The notes: generated by a model from the letters alone, not told the origin. Shown: positions 23,702 to 35,200, numbered from the stretch's first letter. The stretch is 64,000 nt of DNA from CAVRXT01 sp049644285 (GCA_049644285.1 JBARRP010000181.1:1-64000); one strand, 5' to 3'. Translations and numbers: made by a program.

Positions 23702-26700
23702 ATGCATATGAACAACCCAGACTTACCGATCACGACACCGGTGTTCCCGGGCGGTCTATCTCCGTCTTTCGAGACGAGACAGGATTCGAGCTGTGCCGAA
23801 CCCCAAGACCCTATCTTGCCCACGGAAACGCGCTGCTCGTACCGGCTTTCATTTGCGCAGGAGAGGATCTGGTTCTGGGATCAGGTTGAGCCGCACAGTC
23901 CCCTATACAACTTGCCAATCGCTCTGCGGATGCGCGGCGAAATGGATCTCGACGCTTTGCGGAAAAGCCTCGGTTTAATCGTGGCGCGACATCAAGCCCT
24001 GCGGACGACCTTCGTGTCGAATCACGGGAGGCCGAGTCAGGTCATCCATCCGGCTCGGGCCGTCGAACTTGCCATCACGAATATTTCCCTATTGGCCGAT
24101 GACGCACGCGAAGAGGAGGTTCAGCGCCTGGCGAAGGCTGAAGCTCGACGTCCCTTCGATCTGTCTCGCGATTTGATGATGCGCGCGGCGCTCTTCCAGC
24201 TCGCCCCCCGCGAGCACGTCCTTCTGCTCACCATGCATCATATCGCTTCGGATGGTTGGTCGTTCGGCATTCTCTTGCGTGAATTGTCCGAGGCCTACGG
24301 CGCTTATACTTCCGGACGTTCGCCGAGTCTCCCTGAACTGCCTGTTCAGTATGCGGACTTCGCCATCGGCGAGCGCGAGCGACTTCATGGAGAAGTGCTG
24401 GAAGGGTTGCTCTCTTTCTGGAAGAAGCGACTCGCTGGCAATCCTGAGTTTGCGCATCTCTCCACCGATCGTCCGAGGCCGCCGCGCCAAACCTATTGTG
24501 GCGCTCAAGAGAAACTGGTCCTTCCCGAGGCGGTTCTCTCGTCTCTTACGCGGTTGAGCGAGCACGCCGGAGCCTCATTGTTCATGACGCTGCTCGCGGC
24601 GTTTCAAACACTCTTGCACCGCTATTCCGGGCATGACGAAATTCTCGTCGGTTTTCCGATTGCCACGCGCAACCGCGGAGAGGTCGCCGACCTGATTGGA
24701 TTCTTCACCAACACGCTCGTCTTTCGCGGTGATCTTTCCGGGAACCCCACTTTTTTGGAGTTGCTCAGCCGTATTCGCGAAGCAACTCTGAACGACTACC
24801 TTCATCAGGATCTTCCCTTCGAGAAACTCGTTGGGGCAGTTCAGCCAGAGCGGAGCCCCAGCCAGACGCCTCTGTTCCAGACCATGTTCGTCTTCCAGAA
24901 CTCCCCGATGCCGCTGCTGAAGTGGCCGGGACTGACGGTGAGCCGGTTTGAGGTGGAGACGGAGACCGCGAAATTCGACCTGACGGTGTTCATCGAAAAA
25001 AAGGACGGTCTCAAGGTCACCTTCGAATACAACACGGGCTTGTTCGACGCCGCGACCATGCAGCGAATGCTGCAGCACTATCGGACGCTTCTTGAGGCCG
25101 TGGTGATGAATCCGGAAAGTCGCATTGGGAGCCTTTCCCTTTTGGCGCCTTCCGAACATCGAAAGCTGGTGGTGGACTGGAATCAGACGCAATCCAGTTG
25201 TCCGCAGCGTTGTGTCCACGATTTATTTCAAGAACAAGCGGAACGAAATCCCAATAGGGTAGCCCTCGTCTTCAAGGACCAGCAGCTCACGTATCGTGAA
25301 TTGAACCGGAAGGCCAACGCGCTCGCGCATCGACTGTGCAGGTTGGGAGTCACTTCGGAAGCCAAGGTGGGTGTGCTAATGGCGCGCTCGCCGGAGTTAG
25401 TGATCGCGCTCCTGGGCATCCTCAAGGCCGGCGGTGCATATGTGCCGCTCGACCCGGAATATCCGGCGGAGCGCCTCACGTTCATTATGAAAGATGCCGG
25501 CGTGCGGGTCTTGATCTGCCAAGAACGATTGAGCGCGCTCCTGCCCGAGAGCGGCGTTCCTGTGCTTTGCCTGGACCGACTGAACGGATTGAACGAGGAG
25601 GAGGAACGCACGAATAACACCGCTGCGGGCGTGCAGTGCGACAGCCTCGCGTATGTGATGTACACCTCGGGTTCCACTGGCATGCCCAAAGGAGTGGAGA
25701 TTTCGCACCGGGGCATCGTGCGCCTGATTTTCGGACAGACCTACGCGCGTTTCAGCGAGAACGAAGTCTTTCTCCAGCTTGCGCCCGTCTCATTCGACGC
25801 CTCCACTTTCGAGATCTGGGGATCCTTGCTGCATGGGGCGCGTTGCGTTTTATTCCCCGGAAGGGTCCCGGCGGCGCACGAGTTGGACGAGGTGATTCGT
25901 AAACACCAGGTGACTATCCTGTGGCTTACGGCGCCGCTATTCAACGCTGTGATCGATGAAGCGCCCGAAGCCTTGTCGCCCCTTCGACAACTGCTCATCG
26001 GTGGCGATGCGCTCTCGGTTCCCCATGTGCGACGTGCTTTGACGCATCTACCGCACGTCGAGCTAATCAACGGCTACGGGCCGACTGAAAACACGACTTT
26101 CACCTGCACTTACCGCATCCCCAAGCAAATGGGGAAAGACATCCCGTCTATCCCTATCGGCAGGCCGATTGCGAACACTACGGTTTACATACTCGACCGG
26201 TATTTGCAGCCGGCTCCAATCGGCGTTCCAGGAGAACTGTACATTGGCGGAGCGGGATTGGCGCGCGGCTATTTGAACCGTCCGGAACTCACAGCTGAAA
26301 AGTTCGGCTCCGATCCGTTCGCAGAAGCTTCGCGTGAGCGGCTCTATAGGACGGGCGACATCGTGCGCTATCTGCCCGATGGAAACATCGAGTTTCTCGG
26401 CAGGCGCGACAATCAAGTAAAGGTCCGCGGCTTCCGAATCGAGTTGGGCGAAATCGAGGGCGCGCTTAAAAAACACCCGGAAGTACGAGAGGTCGCGGTC
26501 GTGGTGCACGCGGACGCCCATGACACCAAATATCTGGTGGCATACGTCGTTCCTCAGAGCGGCCAATCTCTCGCCCCTGAACAGCTCCTCGATTTCCTGA
26601 AGCGAAAGATGCCCGAATACATGCTGCCGCAGTTTGTGTTCCTCCCATCACTCCCGCTCCTCCCGAGCGGAAAATTGGACAGGCGCGCTCTGAAAGCGCC

Positions 26701-27847
26701 AGCGTCCTTGGAGGCCGAGCGACAACGGCAATCGGTGGCTCCGCGGGATGCGACCGAATCCGAATTGGTAAACATTTGGGAACAAGTTCTGGGAAGCGGT
26801 CCGGTGGGTATCAACGACAACTTCTTCGACCTTGGTGGTCACTCGCTCCTGGCAGTGCGCTTGTTCAGCGAGATTGAGCGCATTTTCGGGAAGCAGCTTG
26901 ACCTCTCGACGTTGATGAGTGCGCCGACCGTGGCACAACTCGCCGCGTCCCTGCGAAACGGTCATGCAGCCAATTCTTCTTTGCTCGTCCCGATTCAGCG
27001 GCAGGGCAGCCGCCCTCCGTTGTACTGCATTCACGGTGGCGGAGGACATGTTCTGCGGCTTCGGGATCTCGCTCTCGGTCTAGGTCCTGATCAGCCCATG
27101 TATGGGCTCCGCGCGCCTGTTTTCAATGGTTACCATTCCTCAGTCAGCGTAGAGAGACTCGCGGAAATCTACGTTCAAGAGATCCGCAAGGCGCAACCGG
27201 AAGGACCGTATTACCTAGCTGGCCCGTCCTTTGGTGGCCTGATCGCATACGAAATGGCAACCCAGTTGGCTGCGCTCGGAGAAGAAGTCGCGCTGCTTGT
27301 CTTGTTTGATACGGGGAATCAGGCATTCGGGCGATCTTTACCGTTCCTCGGATCGCTCCGATTCCGAGCGTCTCGCATGCTGGGAAGAATGCAGTATTAC
27401 CGCGCCTGGTTCCTGCGCACAGGACCAAAGGTGAGAGGACGATTGGTCCCAGAGTTGTGTCGCTCTGCCTGGACCAGGATCGGCAACCTATTGTGGAGGG
27501 CTGCGTACACCACATTCCGCTGGAGCAATCGCCCCCTGCCCAACTGCCTGAGGGATAACTTAAAGGTGTTCACCCGCGCCGCCAAGGCCTATCGCCCAAA
27601 GCCGTACCCGGGGCGCGTCGTTCTTTTCAAGGCGGAGGAACAAGAGGGGCAATACGGCCCGGATCCAACAATGGGATGGGGCGGCTTGGCGCGGGGCGGC
27701 ATCGAGATTCACGTTGCCGCGGGCGATCACACGAGCATGTTCCGGAAACCTCAAGTCTATAAGCTTGGAGAGCAGCTGCGTGCGCGTCTGGAAGCCGCGC
27801 AAAGGAATGAGTGTCTCCGGCGTCAAAACCAATCCGCTGTTGTCTGA
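23702..27847 (+). CDS. Nonribosomal peptide synthetase, C-A-PCP-TE (terminal module)
   Basis: 1,381 residues. The condensation domain holds HHIASDG with His180 and Asp184. The adenylation domain has YTSGSTGMPKG from Tyr654, GYGPTENTT, YRTGD and the terminal lysine motif LLPSGKLDRRAL. The carrier protein has DNFFDLGGHSL with the pantetheine Ser1048. The type I thioesterase has GPSFGG with Ser1176 and a His near GDHTSMF. By eye against GrsA the specificity residues read Asp-Ala-Phe-Leu-Ile-Gly-Gly-Thr-Phe-Lys: the Asp keeps it amino-acid-selective and the pocket is hydrophobic, but I cannot name the residue. The TE marks it as the last module although it is encoded first. It begins 48 bases after the glycosidase stop. 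Confidence 0.93.
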   Translation: MHMNNPDLPITTPVFPGGLSPSFETRQDSSCAEPQDPILPTETRCSYRLSFAQERIWFWDQVEPHSPLYNLPIALRMRGEMDLDALRKSLGLIVARHQALRTTFVSNHGRPSQVIHPARAVELAITNISLLADDAREEEVQRLAKAEARRPFDLSRDLMMRAALFQLAPREHVLLLTMHHIASDGWSFGILLRELSEAYGAYTSGRSPSLPELPVQYADFAIGERERLHGEVLEGLLSFWKKRLAGNPEFAHLSTDRPRPPRQTYCGAQEKLVLPEAVLSSLTRLSEHAGASLFMTLLAAFQTLLHRYSGHDEILVGFPIATRNRGEVADLIGFFTNTLVFRGDLSGNPTFLELLSRIREATLNDYLHQDLPFEKLVGAVQPERSPSQTPLFQTMFVFQNSPMPLLKWPGLTVSRFEVETETAKFDLTVFIEKKDGLKVTFEYNTGLFDAATMQRMLQHYRTLLEAVVMNPESRIGSLSLLAPSEHRKLVVDWNQTQSSCPQRCVHDLFQEQAERNPNRVALVFKDQQLTYRELNRKANALAHRLCRLGVTSEAKVGVLMARSPELVIALLGILKAGGAYVPLDPEYPAERLTFIMKDAGVRVLICQERLSALLPESGVPVLCLDRLNGLNEEEERTNNTAAGVQCDSLAYVMYTSGSTGMPKGVEISHRGIVRLIFGQTYARFSENEVFLQLAPVSFDASTFEIWGSLLHGARCVLFPGRVPAAHELDEVIRKHQVTILWLTAPLFNAVIDEAPEALSPLRQLLIGGDALSVPHVRRALTHLPHVELINGYGPTENTTFTCTYRIPKQMGKDIPSIPIGRPIANTTVYILDRYLQPAPIGVPGELYIGGAGLARGYLNRPELTAEKFGSDPFAEASRERLYRTGDIVRYLPDGNIEFLGRRDNQVKVRGFRIELGEIEGALKKHPEVREVAVVVHADAHDTKYLVAYVVPQSGQSLAPEQLLDFLKRKMPEYMLPQFVFLPSLPLLPSGKLDRRALKAPASLEAERQRQSVAPRDATESELVNIWEQVLGSGPVGINDNFFDLGGHSLLAVRLFSEIERIFGKQLDLSTLMSAPTVAQLAASLRNGHAANSSLLVPIQRQGSRPPLYCIHGGGGHVLRLRDLALGLGPDQPMYGLRAPVFNGYHSSVSVERLAEIYVQEIRKAQPEGPYYLAGPSFGGLIAYEMATQLAALGEEVALLVLFDTGNQAFGRSLPFLGSLRFRASRMLGRMQYYRAWFLRTGPKVRGRLVPELCRSAWTRIGNLLWRAAYTTFRWSNRPLPNCLRDNLKVFTRAAKAYRPKPYPGRVVLFKAEEQEGQYGPDPTMGWGGLARGGIEIHVAAGDHTSMFRKPQVYKLGEQLRARLEAAQRNECLRRQNQSAVV

Positions 27848-27904
27848 GCTCAGGCCGAGCTCAGGCTGAATGCCGATTATTGATTCACGGAAGAGAGCTA
27901 ACAA

Positions 27905-30900
27905 GTGAAGAGAAATGCTGAAAACCTGGCTTCCCGCACTCTACAGATCAACGTAGACGGGCGATGGATTGACCTGACCGAATTGGAAGCGGCAGTGTGC
28001 AACAACTGTCCTGTAGAGGCATGCGTTGTATTGCCCAGGGAGCACAACGGGGCCGTAGAACTGGTGGCTTATGTCGTGCCGAACTCTCCTTACGTGCCGG
28101 AGCATTTCGGGGCTCAGGTCAAGTCAAAAATGCCGTCGGGCGAAGTGAATTGTTTCTGTGTGCCGGTGGCCGCGATTCCGCTGACGGAGACAGGCGAGGT
28201 TGATTACGAAGCGCTCATTCAGCTTCCCGTTTTCGAGGAAGGCCTACTGCATCGTTGGAGTGAAGCGCTTCAAACGGTGATGGACATCCGTCAAGGCTCA
28301 GTCGTCATTGACGAGCAGAGTCCGGATCTTGCGCCGTTGCATCTCTCCGATTTGATTCCAGCGTGGAAACCAGCCGCGTCGAAAGCCTCCGACGTACCTT
28401 CGGCAGCAGCGCAAAACCCGGAGAAGTCAGCCACAGGGTTTGGACCGAGGACCTTGGCTCTTGCGGATGGTGGTCCGCTGGTGTTTCCCGGCGACGCGCC
28501 GAAAACGTTGACGGAAGCCATCGTGCGTACCGCGACTGAATTCCCAGACAAAGGCATCATCTATGTCAAATCGAACGGTGAGGAGGTTTTTCAGAGTTTT
28601 CCCGCGCTTTTACGGGAAGCCCGTTGCATCCTGGCCGGTCTTCGAGCGAGAGGATTGAAGGCAGGGGCAAGAGTTATTCTGCAAGTGCAATCATTATCCG
28701 ATCATTTCAGTTCATTCTGGGCGTGTGTTCTGGGGGGCATTACGCCCGTGACAGTTGCAGTCGCGCCCTCCTACGCAGACCGAAATTCCGTAGTCAACAA
28801 ACTCTATAACGTTTGGAAGCTGCTCGAGCAGCCCGTCATCCTGGCAAACGCTCAACTGATCAGGCCTCTGGTTGAACTCCAGAGATTTTTCCCCGGCGAA
28901 AAGTTCAAGGTCCTGTCTGTTGATGAGTTGAAGAGAAATTCCCCTGCCGAAGACATCTTTGCCAGCCAGCCCGAGGATCTGGTTTTCTTCCAACTGACCT
29001 CAGGCAGCACCGGCGTACCCAAGTGCATTCAAGAGAGCCACCGCAGCATTATTGCCCATATTCACGGCTCAGGGCAGTTCAATGGCTACTCGCCGAATGA
29101 CGTCTGCCTCAACTGGTTGCCCGTAGACCATGTTGTCCCGACCCTCACATTTCACTTAAAGGATGTTTATCTGGGCTGCCAGGAAATTCAAGCCGAAACG
29201 AGCGTGCTTCTTTCGGACCCTCTGCGCTGGCTGGATCTCCTTGAGGCTCACAGAGTCACTCATACGTGGTCTCCCAATTTTGGCTTCAAACTGGTGAGTG
29301 ACCGGCTAGCCTCGGTCGACAACAGGAAATGGGATCTGTCCTCCGTGAAGTTTTTCATGAACGCCGGCGAACAGGTCACGCTCCCAGTAGTGAGAGAGTT
29401 TCTCGATCGAGTCGCTCCTTTCGGTGTCTCTCCGCGCGCCATGCAGCCGGCCTTCGGAATGGCTGAGGTCTGCACTTGCATGACCTACCAGAATGACTTT
29501 GCAATCGAGACAGGGGTTCACCGCTTTTTGAAATCTTCTCTGGGTGGCCTCTTGCATCCGGCGAATGCTCAAGACGCGTCGGTGATCACGTTTGTGGATC
29601 TTGGACCCCCAATGCCCGGAGTCCAGATTCGGATCACGGATGCGCAAAACCAGGTTCTGCCGGAAGGCATGATCGGCCGCTTTCAGATTAGCGGAGACGT
29701 TGTCACACGCGGTTATTTGAACAACGACGAAGCGAACCGGGAAGCTTTTGTTGGCGACGGTTGGTTTAACTCAGGCGATCTGGGATTTATCCTTAGCGGC
29801 CGCCTGACCCTGACGGGCCGGGAAAAGGAAATGATCATCGTCCGTGGCGCCAACTTTTACTGCTATGAGATCGAGGATGTGGTGAACAGCATCCCTGGCG
29901 TCGAGCCCACGTTCACAGGCAGCTGCGCTGTGAGTGATCCTGCCACGGGCACCGAAGGCCTGGCGATCTTCTTCGTGCCACAGAAGACTAACACGGACGA
30001 ACGGATCAGTCTGATCCACCGGATTCGTACTGCAGTCGCTGGTAATCTCGGCATCAGCCCCTCGCTGATCATTCCCCTGCGCCGAAGTGATTTCCCCAAA
30101 ACCACCAGCGGCAAAATCCAGCGGAATCAACTGAAGAAGTCGTTGGCGGCCGGCCACTACGACTCAATCCTCAAGGAAATCGATATCGCTCTCGGTAATT
30201 CCAATACCTTGCCCGACTGGTTTTACCGCAAGGTCTGGCGGCGCAAAGAAATCAAATTCCACCGGACTCCCGAACTGCTTGGCGGATCGGTCATTTTCCT
30301 CGATCCATTGGGACTGGGTGAGCGCCTCTGCGCGAAGCTGATGGGCTCAGAACAACCTTGCGTGCGAGTAGACCGGGGCGCGGAATTTGCCAAGCTGAAT
30401 TCGCAGTCCTATCGAATCGATCCGACAAATCCCGAGCATTATCGGCTTCTGTTAACTTCAATTGCAGAAGACGGAATACGCGTCGAGCAGGTTCTTCATC
30501 TCTGTAATTACCGCGAGTTTTCCAGCGCGTGGGGCGAGTTCGATCACGTTGAACGTTCGCTGGACCATGGACTATTCAGCCTGCTCTTCTTGGTTCAGGC
30601 TCTGTGCGTACAGTCCGAAGCCGCGCGGCCGTCCCGCCTCCTGGTCGTTTCGAGCAACAGCCAGCACACGAGAGCAGCTGATCCAGTCGATTGCACGAGA
30701 AGTATGGTCTCGGGACTTCTCAAGACTGTTCCGCAAGAAACTCCCTGGCTTACCTATGGCCACGTGGATTTGCCGGGGGAGAACATCGAGCAAGAAGCGG
30801 ACCTGGTCTTGGCGGAGATGCAATCCCCTCAAGGTGACCGCGAAGCGGCTTGGCGGGATGGGTGCCGCTGGATACCGAGACTCCAGAAGGTGGACTTTCG

Positions 30901-32260
30901 AAATGGAACCAGGTATCCGTTGCCTTTCGAGCCCGGCGGCTTCTATCTGTTGACTGGCGGGTTGGGTGGCGTTGGCTTCCGTGTAGCCAAGTATCTCTTG
31001 CAAAACTGCCAGGCGCGTTTGCTGATCCTTGGCCGAACGCCCCTTCCTGACCGCAAGACTTGGGCCGAGCATTTGGTTAAAGCTGACGTCGTAGCTGAAC
31101 GGATTCTGGCGTATCAAGAGCTGGAACGCTGCGGCGAAATTGCTTACGAGGCTGTGGATATTTGTGATTTCGCCGCTGTGCGAGCTGCGGCCGAGAAAGC
31201 CGGGACTCGCTTCCAGTCCGAACTGGCCGGCGTAATTCAGTTGGCTGGGCTCTACCACGAGCGCCTGCTCAGCGAAGAATCCAAAGAAAGCTTCGCCGCC
31301 GTACTGCGCCCTAAGGTCCTTGGCTCGTTAGCGCTTAACAGCCTTCTCAGCAACCGCCCTGGCGCTCTGTTTCTCTCGTTTTCCTCGGTAAATGGCTTCT
31401 TAGGCGGTTTTTCGGTGGGCGCCTATTCCGCCGCCAACGCTTTCCTGGATGCATTCGCTGACTATCAGAGAGAGGCTCTGGCGATGCGCAGCCAATCCCT
31501 GTCCTGGAGCCTTTGGGACGAAACGGGAATGAGCCGTAATTTTGCGATGAAGGAGTTGGCCCGCACCCGCGGGTATTACAGCATTCTTCGCGAGCAAGGG
31601 ATTAGCTCGTTTCTGGCGGCCTTGCATCAGGATTGCGCCCAACTGTTGATTGGACTGGACGCGAGCAAACATTCGATTCGCCGTCATCTCGAGAACGGTT
31701 CTTGCGGGCTTCAAGAATTGTCAGCTTATTTCGTTTCCGAGAATGGAGCGGCATCCACGCGAAAGCTGGAAGCGTTGTCAGTCGAGGATCGCTACGGCAC
31801 ACCCACGCGGTGTAAGACTCGGCCGCTCGAAACGATGCCGCTTACACCCGCGGGCGAGATTGATCGCCAGCAGCTCTCGATGCGGACCCATAGGGGGAAA
31901 ACCGGTAGCGAGCCGCCCCGAACCGCAGTCGAAGAAGCCCTCGCCGCCATATGGGCTGAGGCGCTCCGCGTGGATCGAGTCAGCCGGAACGACAACTTCT
32001 TCGATCTGGGCGGGCACTCCTTGTCGGCAGCCCAAATTGCTTTCAATATTCGGCAGATCTTCAAAGTCGATTTCCCGCTGCAGGCATTCTTTCAGGCCCC
32101 TGTGCTCCGTGCGCAAGCACAACAACTGGAGGAAAGAGTTTTCGAACAGGCGAATGCGAGTGAGCTGGAGGAGCTGATTCACGAAATCGACGGTATCCCG
32201 GAAACCGATCGGAATTGGGACGTCGATCGCAACGCGGGTAGAGATTGCCCGGCAAGTTGA
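27905..32260 (+). CDS. Starter module: split pseudo-Asub, acyl-AMP ligase, ketoreductase, carrier protein
   Basis: 1,451 residues starting at GTG. Residues 1-125 look like an adenylation C-terminal subdomain standing alone (VELVAYVVP, LTETGEVDYEAL). An intact acyl ligase follows: TSGSTGVPK near 365, WLPVDHVVPTLTFHLKDVYLG, AFGMAE, GREKEMIIVRGANF near 638 and TTSGKIQRNQL near 733. It lacks amino-acid pocket features, so a carboxylic or keto acid is likely. A ketoreductase has TGGLGGVG near 1016, PKVLGS, SSVNG and YSAANAFLDAF near 1174 (complete Lys-Ser-Tyr-Asn set). A second Asub-like tail (LETMPLTPAGEIDRQQL) lies near 1311, then a carrier with Ser1372 in DNFFDLGGHSL. The flanking half-domains match the split pseudo-Asub of keto-acid-using depsipeptide synthetases. 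It loads and reduces the starter. Confidence 0.85.
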   Translation: MKRNAENLASRTLQINVDGRWIDLTELEAAVCNNCPVEACVVLPREHNGAVELVAYVVPNSPYVPEHFGAQVKSKMPSGEVNCFCVPVAAIPLTETGEVDYEALIQLPVFEEGLLHRWSEALQTVMDIRQGSVVIDEQSPDLAPLHLSDLIPAWKPAASKASDVPSAAAQNPEKSATGFGPRTLALADGGPLVFPGDAPKTLTEAIVRTATEFPDKGIIYVKSNGEEVFQSFPALLREARCILAGLRARGLKAGARVILQVQSLSDHFSSFWACVLGGITPVTVAVAPSYADRNSVVNKLYNVWKLLEQPVILANAQLIRPLVELQRFFPGEKFKVLSVDELKRNSPAEDIFASQPEDLVFFQLTSGSTGVPKCIQESHRSIIAHIHGSGQFNGYSPNDVCLNWLPVDHVVPTLTFHLKDVYLGCQEIQAETSVLLSDPLRWLDLLEAHRVTHTWSPNFGFKLVSDRLASVDNRKWDLSSVKFFMNAGEQVTLPVVREFLDRVAPFGVSPRAMQPAFGMAEVCTCMTYQNDFAIETGVHRFLKSSLGGLLHPANAQDASVITFVDLGPPMPGVQIRITDAQNQVLPEGMIGRFQISGDVVTRGYLNNDEANREAFVGDGWFNSGDLGFILSGRLTLTGREKEMIIVRGANFYCYEIEDVVNSIPGVEPTFTGSCAVSDPATGTEGLAIFFVPQKTNTDERISLIHRIRTAVAGNLGISPSLIIPLRRSDFPKTTSGKIQRNQLKKSLAAGHYDSILKEIDIALGNSNTLPDWFYRKVWRRKEIKFHRTPELLGGSVIFLDPLGLGERLCAKLMGSEQPCVRVDRGAEFAKLNSQSYRIDPTNPEHYRLLLTSIAEDGIRVEQVLHLCNYREFSSAWGEFDHVERSLDHGLFSLLFLVQALCVQSEAARPSRLLVVSSNSQHTRAADPVDCTRSMVSGLLKTVPQETPWLTYGHVDLPGENIEQEADLVLAEMQSPQGDREAAWRDGCRWIPRLQKVDFRNGTRYPLPFEPGGFYLLTGGLGGVGFRVAKYLLQNCQARLLILGRTPLPDRKTWAEHLVKADVVAERILAYQELERCGEIAYEAVDICDFAAVRAAAEKAGTRFQSELAGVIQLAGLYHERLLSEESKESFAAVLRPKVLGSLALNSLLSNRPGALFLSFSSVNGFLGGFSVGAYSAANAFLDAFADYQREALAMRSQSLSWSLWDETGMSRNFAMKELARTRGYYSILREQGISSFLAALHQDCAQLLIGLDASKHSIRRHLENGSCGLQELSAYFVSENGAASTRKLEALSVEDRYGTPTRCKTRPLETMPLTPAGEIDRQQLSMRTHRGKTGSEPPRTAVEEALAAIWAEALRVDRVSRNDNFFDLGGHSLSAAQIAFNIRQIFKVDFPLQAFFQAPVLRAQAQQLEERVFEQANASELEELIHEIDGIPETDRNWDVDRNAGRDCPAS

Positions 32261-32271
32261 GGCGAGCCGAT

Positions 32272-35200
32272 ATGGAACTGGGACACAAATCGAGTCGCTT
32301 GACACCGGAGAAACGGGCGCTAGTGGCGTTGCGGCTGTCCACGGCCCGGCGGCATTGCATTTCTCAGAAGGTTATCTCACTACCGCAAGTCCATCCTGAT
32401 CCTCGGAACCGCTACGAGCCATTTCCTCTCAGTGACATACAGCAGGCCTATCTGATTGGGCGCTCCGACGGTGCGGAACTTGGGAACATCTCCTGCCAGA
32501 GCTATTCGGAAGTGGAGGTAGTGGATTGGGATCGCGAACGCTTCGAAGCGGCCCTGCAAAAGATGATTGAGCGACATGAGATGTTGCGTTGCGTTGTTCT
32601 GCCGGAAGGTCGCCAGCAGATTTTGCCGCAGGTGCCTTCCTACCGAGTTGAATCAATCGACTTGCGCGGACAAGGGCCGATGGCCGCCGCCGCGCGGCTG
32701 GAGGCCGTGCGTCGAGAAATGTCTCAGCAGGTACGCCCCACTGATCGCTGGCCCCTGTTTGATTTTCGTGTATCCCATCTCGACTCCCGCCGCAGCCGGT
32801 TGCACGTGAGCATCGATCTGCTGATCGCGGATGGCCGCAGTCTTCAAATTCTCTTTGGCGAACTGGCCCAGCTATATAACAACCCGGACGCGATCCTGCC
32901 GCCCATTGAGCTTTCTTTTCGGGACTATCTCCTCGCTTTCAACTCGCTCGAGGACACGGAGGCATATCGGGAGTCCACCGAATATTGGCTGAAACGCTCG
33001 CCCACGCTGCCGCCGGCGCCGGAATTGCCGCTGGCCACAAACCCTGCTTCGATCACTCGGCCCGGATTCGAGCGCCGCCAAGCCCGCATTGATGCAACAG
33101 TCTGGCGGACCCTGAAGGAAAGGTCTGCTCGCCTCAGATTGACGCCCGCCGGGACTCTTCTTGCGGCATACGCTGAAGTACTCGGGATCTGGAGCAAGAA
33201 CCCACGCTTCACGATCAATCTCACTCTGTTCAATCGACTGCCTTTGCACAAGCAGGCCAACACCATTATTGGCGATTTCACTTCTGTGGACCTCCTGGAA
33301 ATTGACAACTCGAAGCCCGAAGCTTTCGAAACGCGTGCGCGGCGGGTGCAAGAGCAGCTTTGGCAAGACCTCGACCGCCGTTACTTCAGCGGCATTCAAG
33401 TAATCCGAGAGCTCTCCCGATCCCAGCGCGGCGGACCGAAGGCGATCATGCCCGTGGTTTTCACCAGCCTCCTGAACGTCGGTGATCGAAATGAGGAGCC
33501 GATCGGGGCAGGTCAGCTTGGCAAGATTGTCTTCGCCATCACCCAGACGCCCCAGGTGTACCTCGACTTTATGGTCCATGAGGAAAGCGGTGAGCTTGTA
33601 ATCAACTGGGACGCCGTGGACGACCTATTTCCCTTGGGTCTCCTGGATGATCTGTTCAACGGCTACCAATACTTGTTGGAGCAGTTGGCTTCGGACGACG
33701 CAAGTTGGCAACACACCCTTGCTGAGAACTCGCGAAGACTCATACCTGTGACCCAAATGGATTTGCGCGAGGAGATCAATGACACCGCGGCCCCGGTGAC
33801 CGATGAATTGTTGCACACCCTTTTTCTCAAGCAGGTTGAGCAACATCCCGACCAGACCGCCGTCTGTGCAGCCACTCGCCGGCTGAGCTACGCGGAAGTC
33901 TATCAACGTGCCTGCCGCGTGGAAGAGCAGCTACTCCACAGAGGCGTGGAACCGAATCAGTTGGTCGCGGTCATGATGGAAAAAGGTTGGGAGCAAGTCG
34001 TTGCCGTGCTGGGAATCCACTTGGCTGGCGGGGCTTACTTGCCGATCGACCCGGAATTGCCGGCTGAGCGCCAGTGTCACCTCGTCGAGCATGGCGAAGT
34101 GAAGGTGGTTCTGACCCAATCCGCAGTGCGCCATCGGTTGAGGGTGCCGGCAGGAGTCGATGTTCTGGCGGTTGATCTGTTGAATCCCGGTGATGCCGGC
34201 GCTCCCGTTCCCCGCAGACGGCAAACACCGGAGGACCTCGCGTATGTCATCTACACCTCGGGTTCGACCGGTCTGCCGAAGGGCGTGATGATCGATCACC
34301 GCGGGGCCGTCAACACTGTGCTCGACATCAATCGGCGCTTTGGCATCAACTCACAGGATCGCGTGCTGGCGATCTCACGGTTGAGTTTTGACCTGTCCGT
34401 TTACGACATCTTCGGCGTGCTGGCAGCCGGCGGAACCATCGTGATGCCCTCGGCTGACCTCGCGCACGATCCAGCGCACTGGGCCGAGTTGATCTTGTCG
34501 GAGAAGGTGACGGTATGGAATACGGTGCCCGCCTTGATGCAGTTGCTGGTGGAACAAGCTGCGCGTCCCGAAGCGATCGGAAACTCTCTGCGATTGATCA
34601 TGATGAGTGGCGACTGGATCCCCCTGAACTTACCGGTCCAGATTCGGCGGATTTTATCCAATACGAAGATTGTCAGCTTGGGAGGCGCGACCGAAGCTTC
34701 GATCTGGTCGATCTTATACCCCATCGAGCGAGTAGATCCGAATTGGAAGAGCATCCCCTACGGCAAGCCGATGCTGAACCAGGCCTTCCATGTGCTGAAT
34801 CAGATGCAGGCGCCTTGCCCGATAGGGGTCCCAGGCCAGCTTTACATTGGAGGCATCGGGTTAGCGAAGGGGTATTGGCGGGATGAGCAGAAGACCAAGG
34901 CCAGTTTCATTCAGGATTCGGCAACCGGGCAGCGGCTCTATCGGACGGGGGATTGGGGCCGATACCTCCCCGACGGCAACATCGAGTTCTTGGGACGGGA
35001 GGATTTCCAGGTAAAACTGAACGGTTACCGGGTCGAGTTGGGGGAAATTGAGGTTCGGATGCAGGAGCACGATAGGGTCGAGAATTGTGTTGTGGCCGTT
35101 CGAGAGGATAGCCCGGGAGAGAAGCGTTTGGTCGCATATGCGACTGCGAAGCCGGGAGTGCGTTTGGAGGCTACCGATTTGCAGGAGCACCTCCGCGCGA

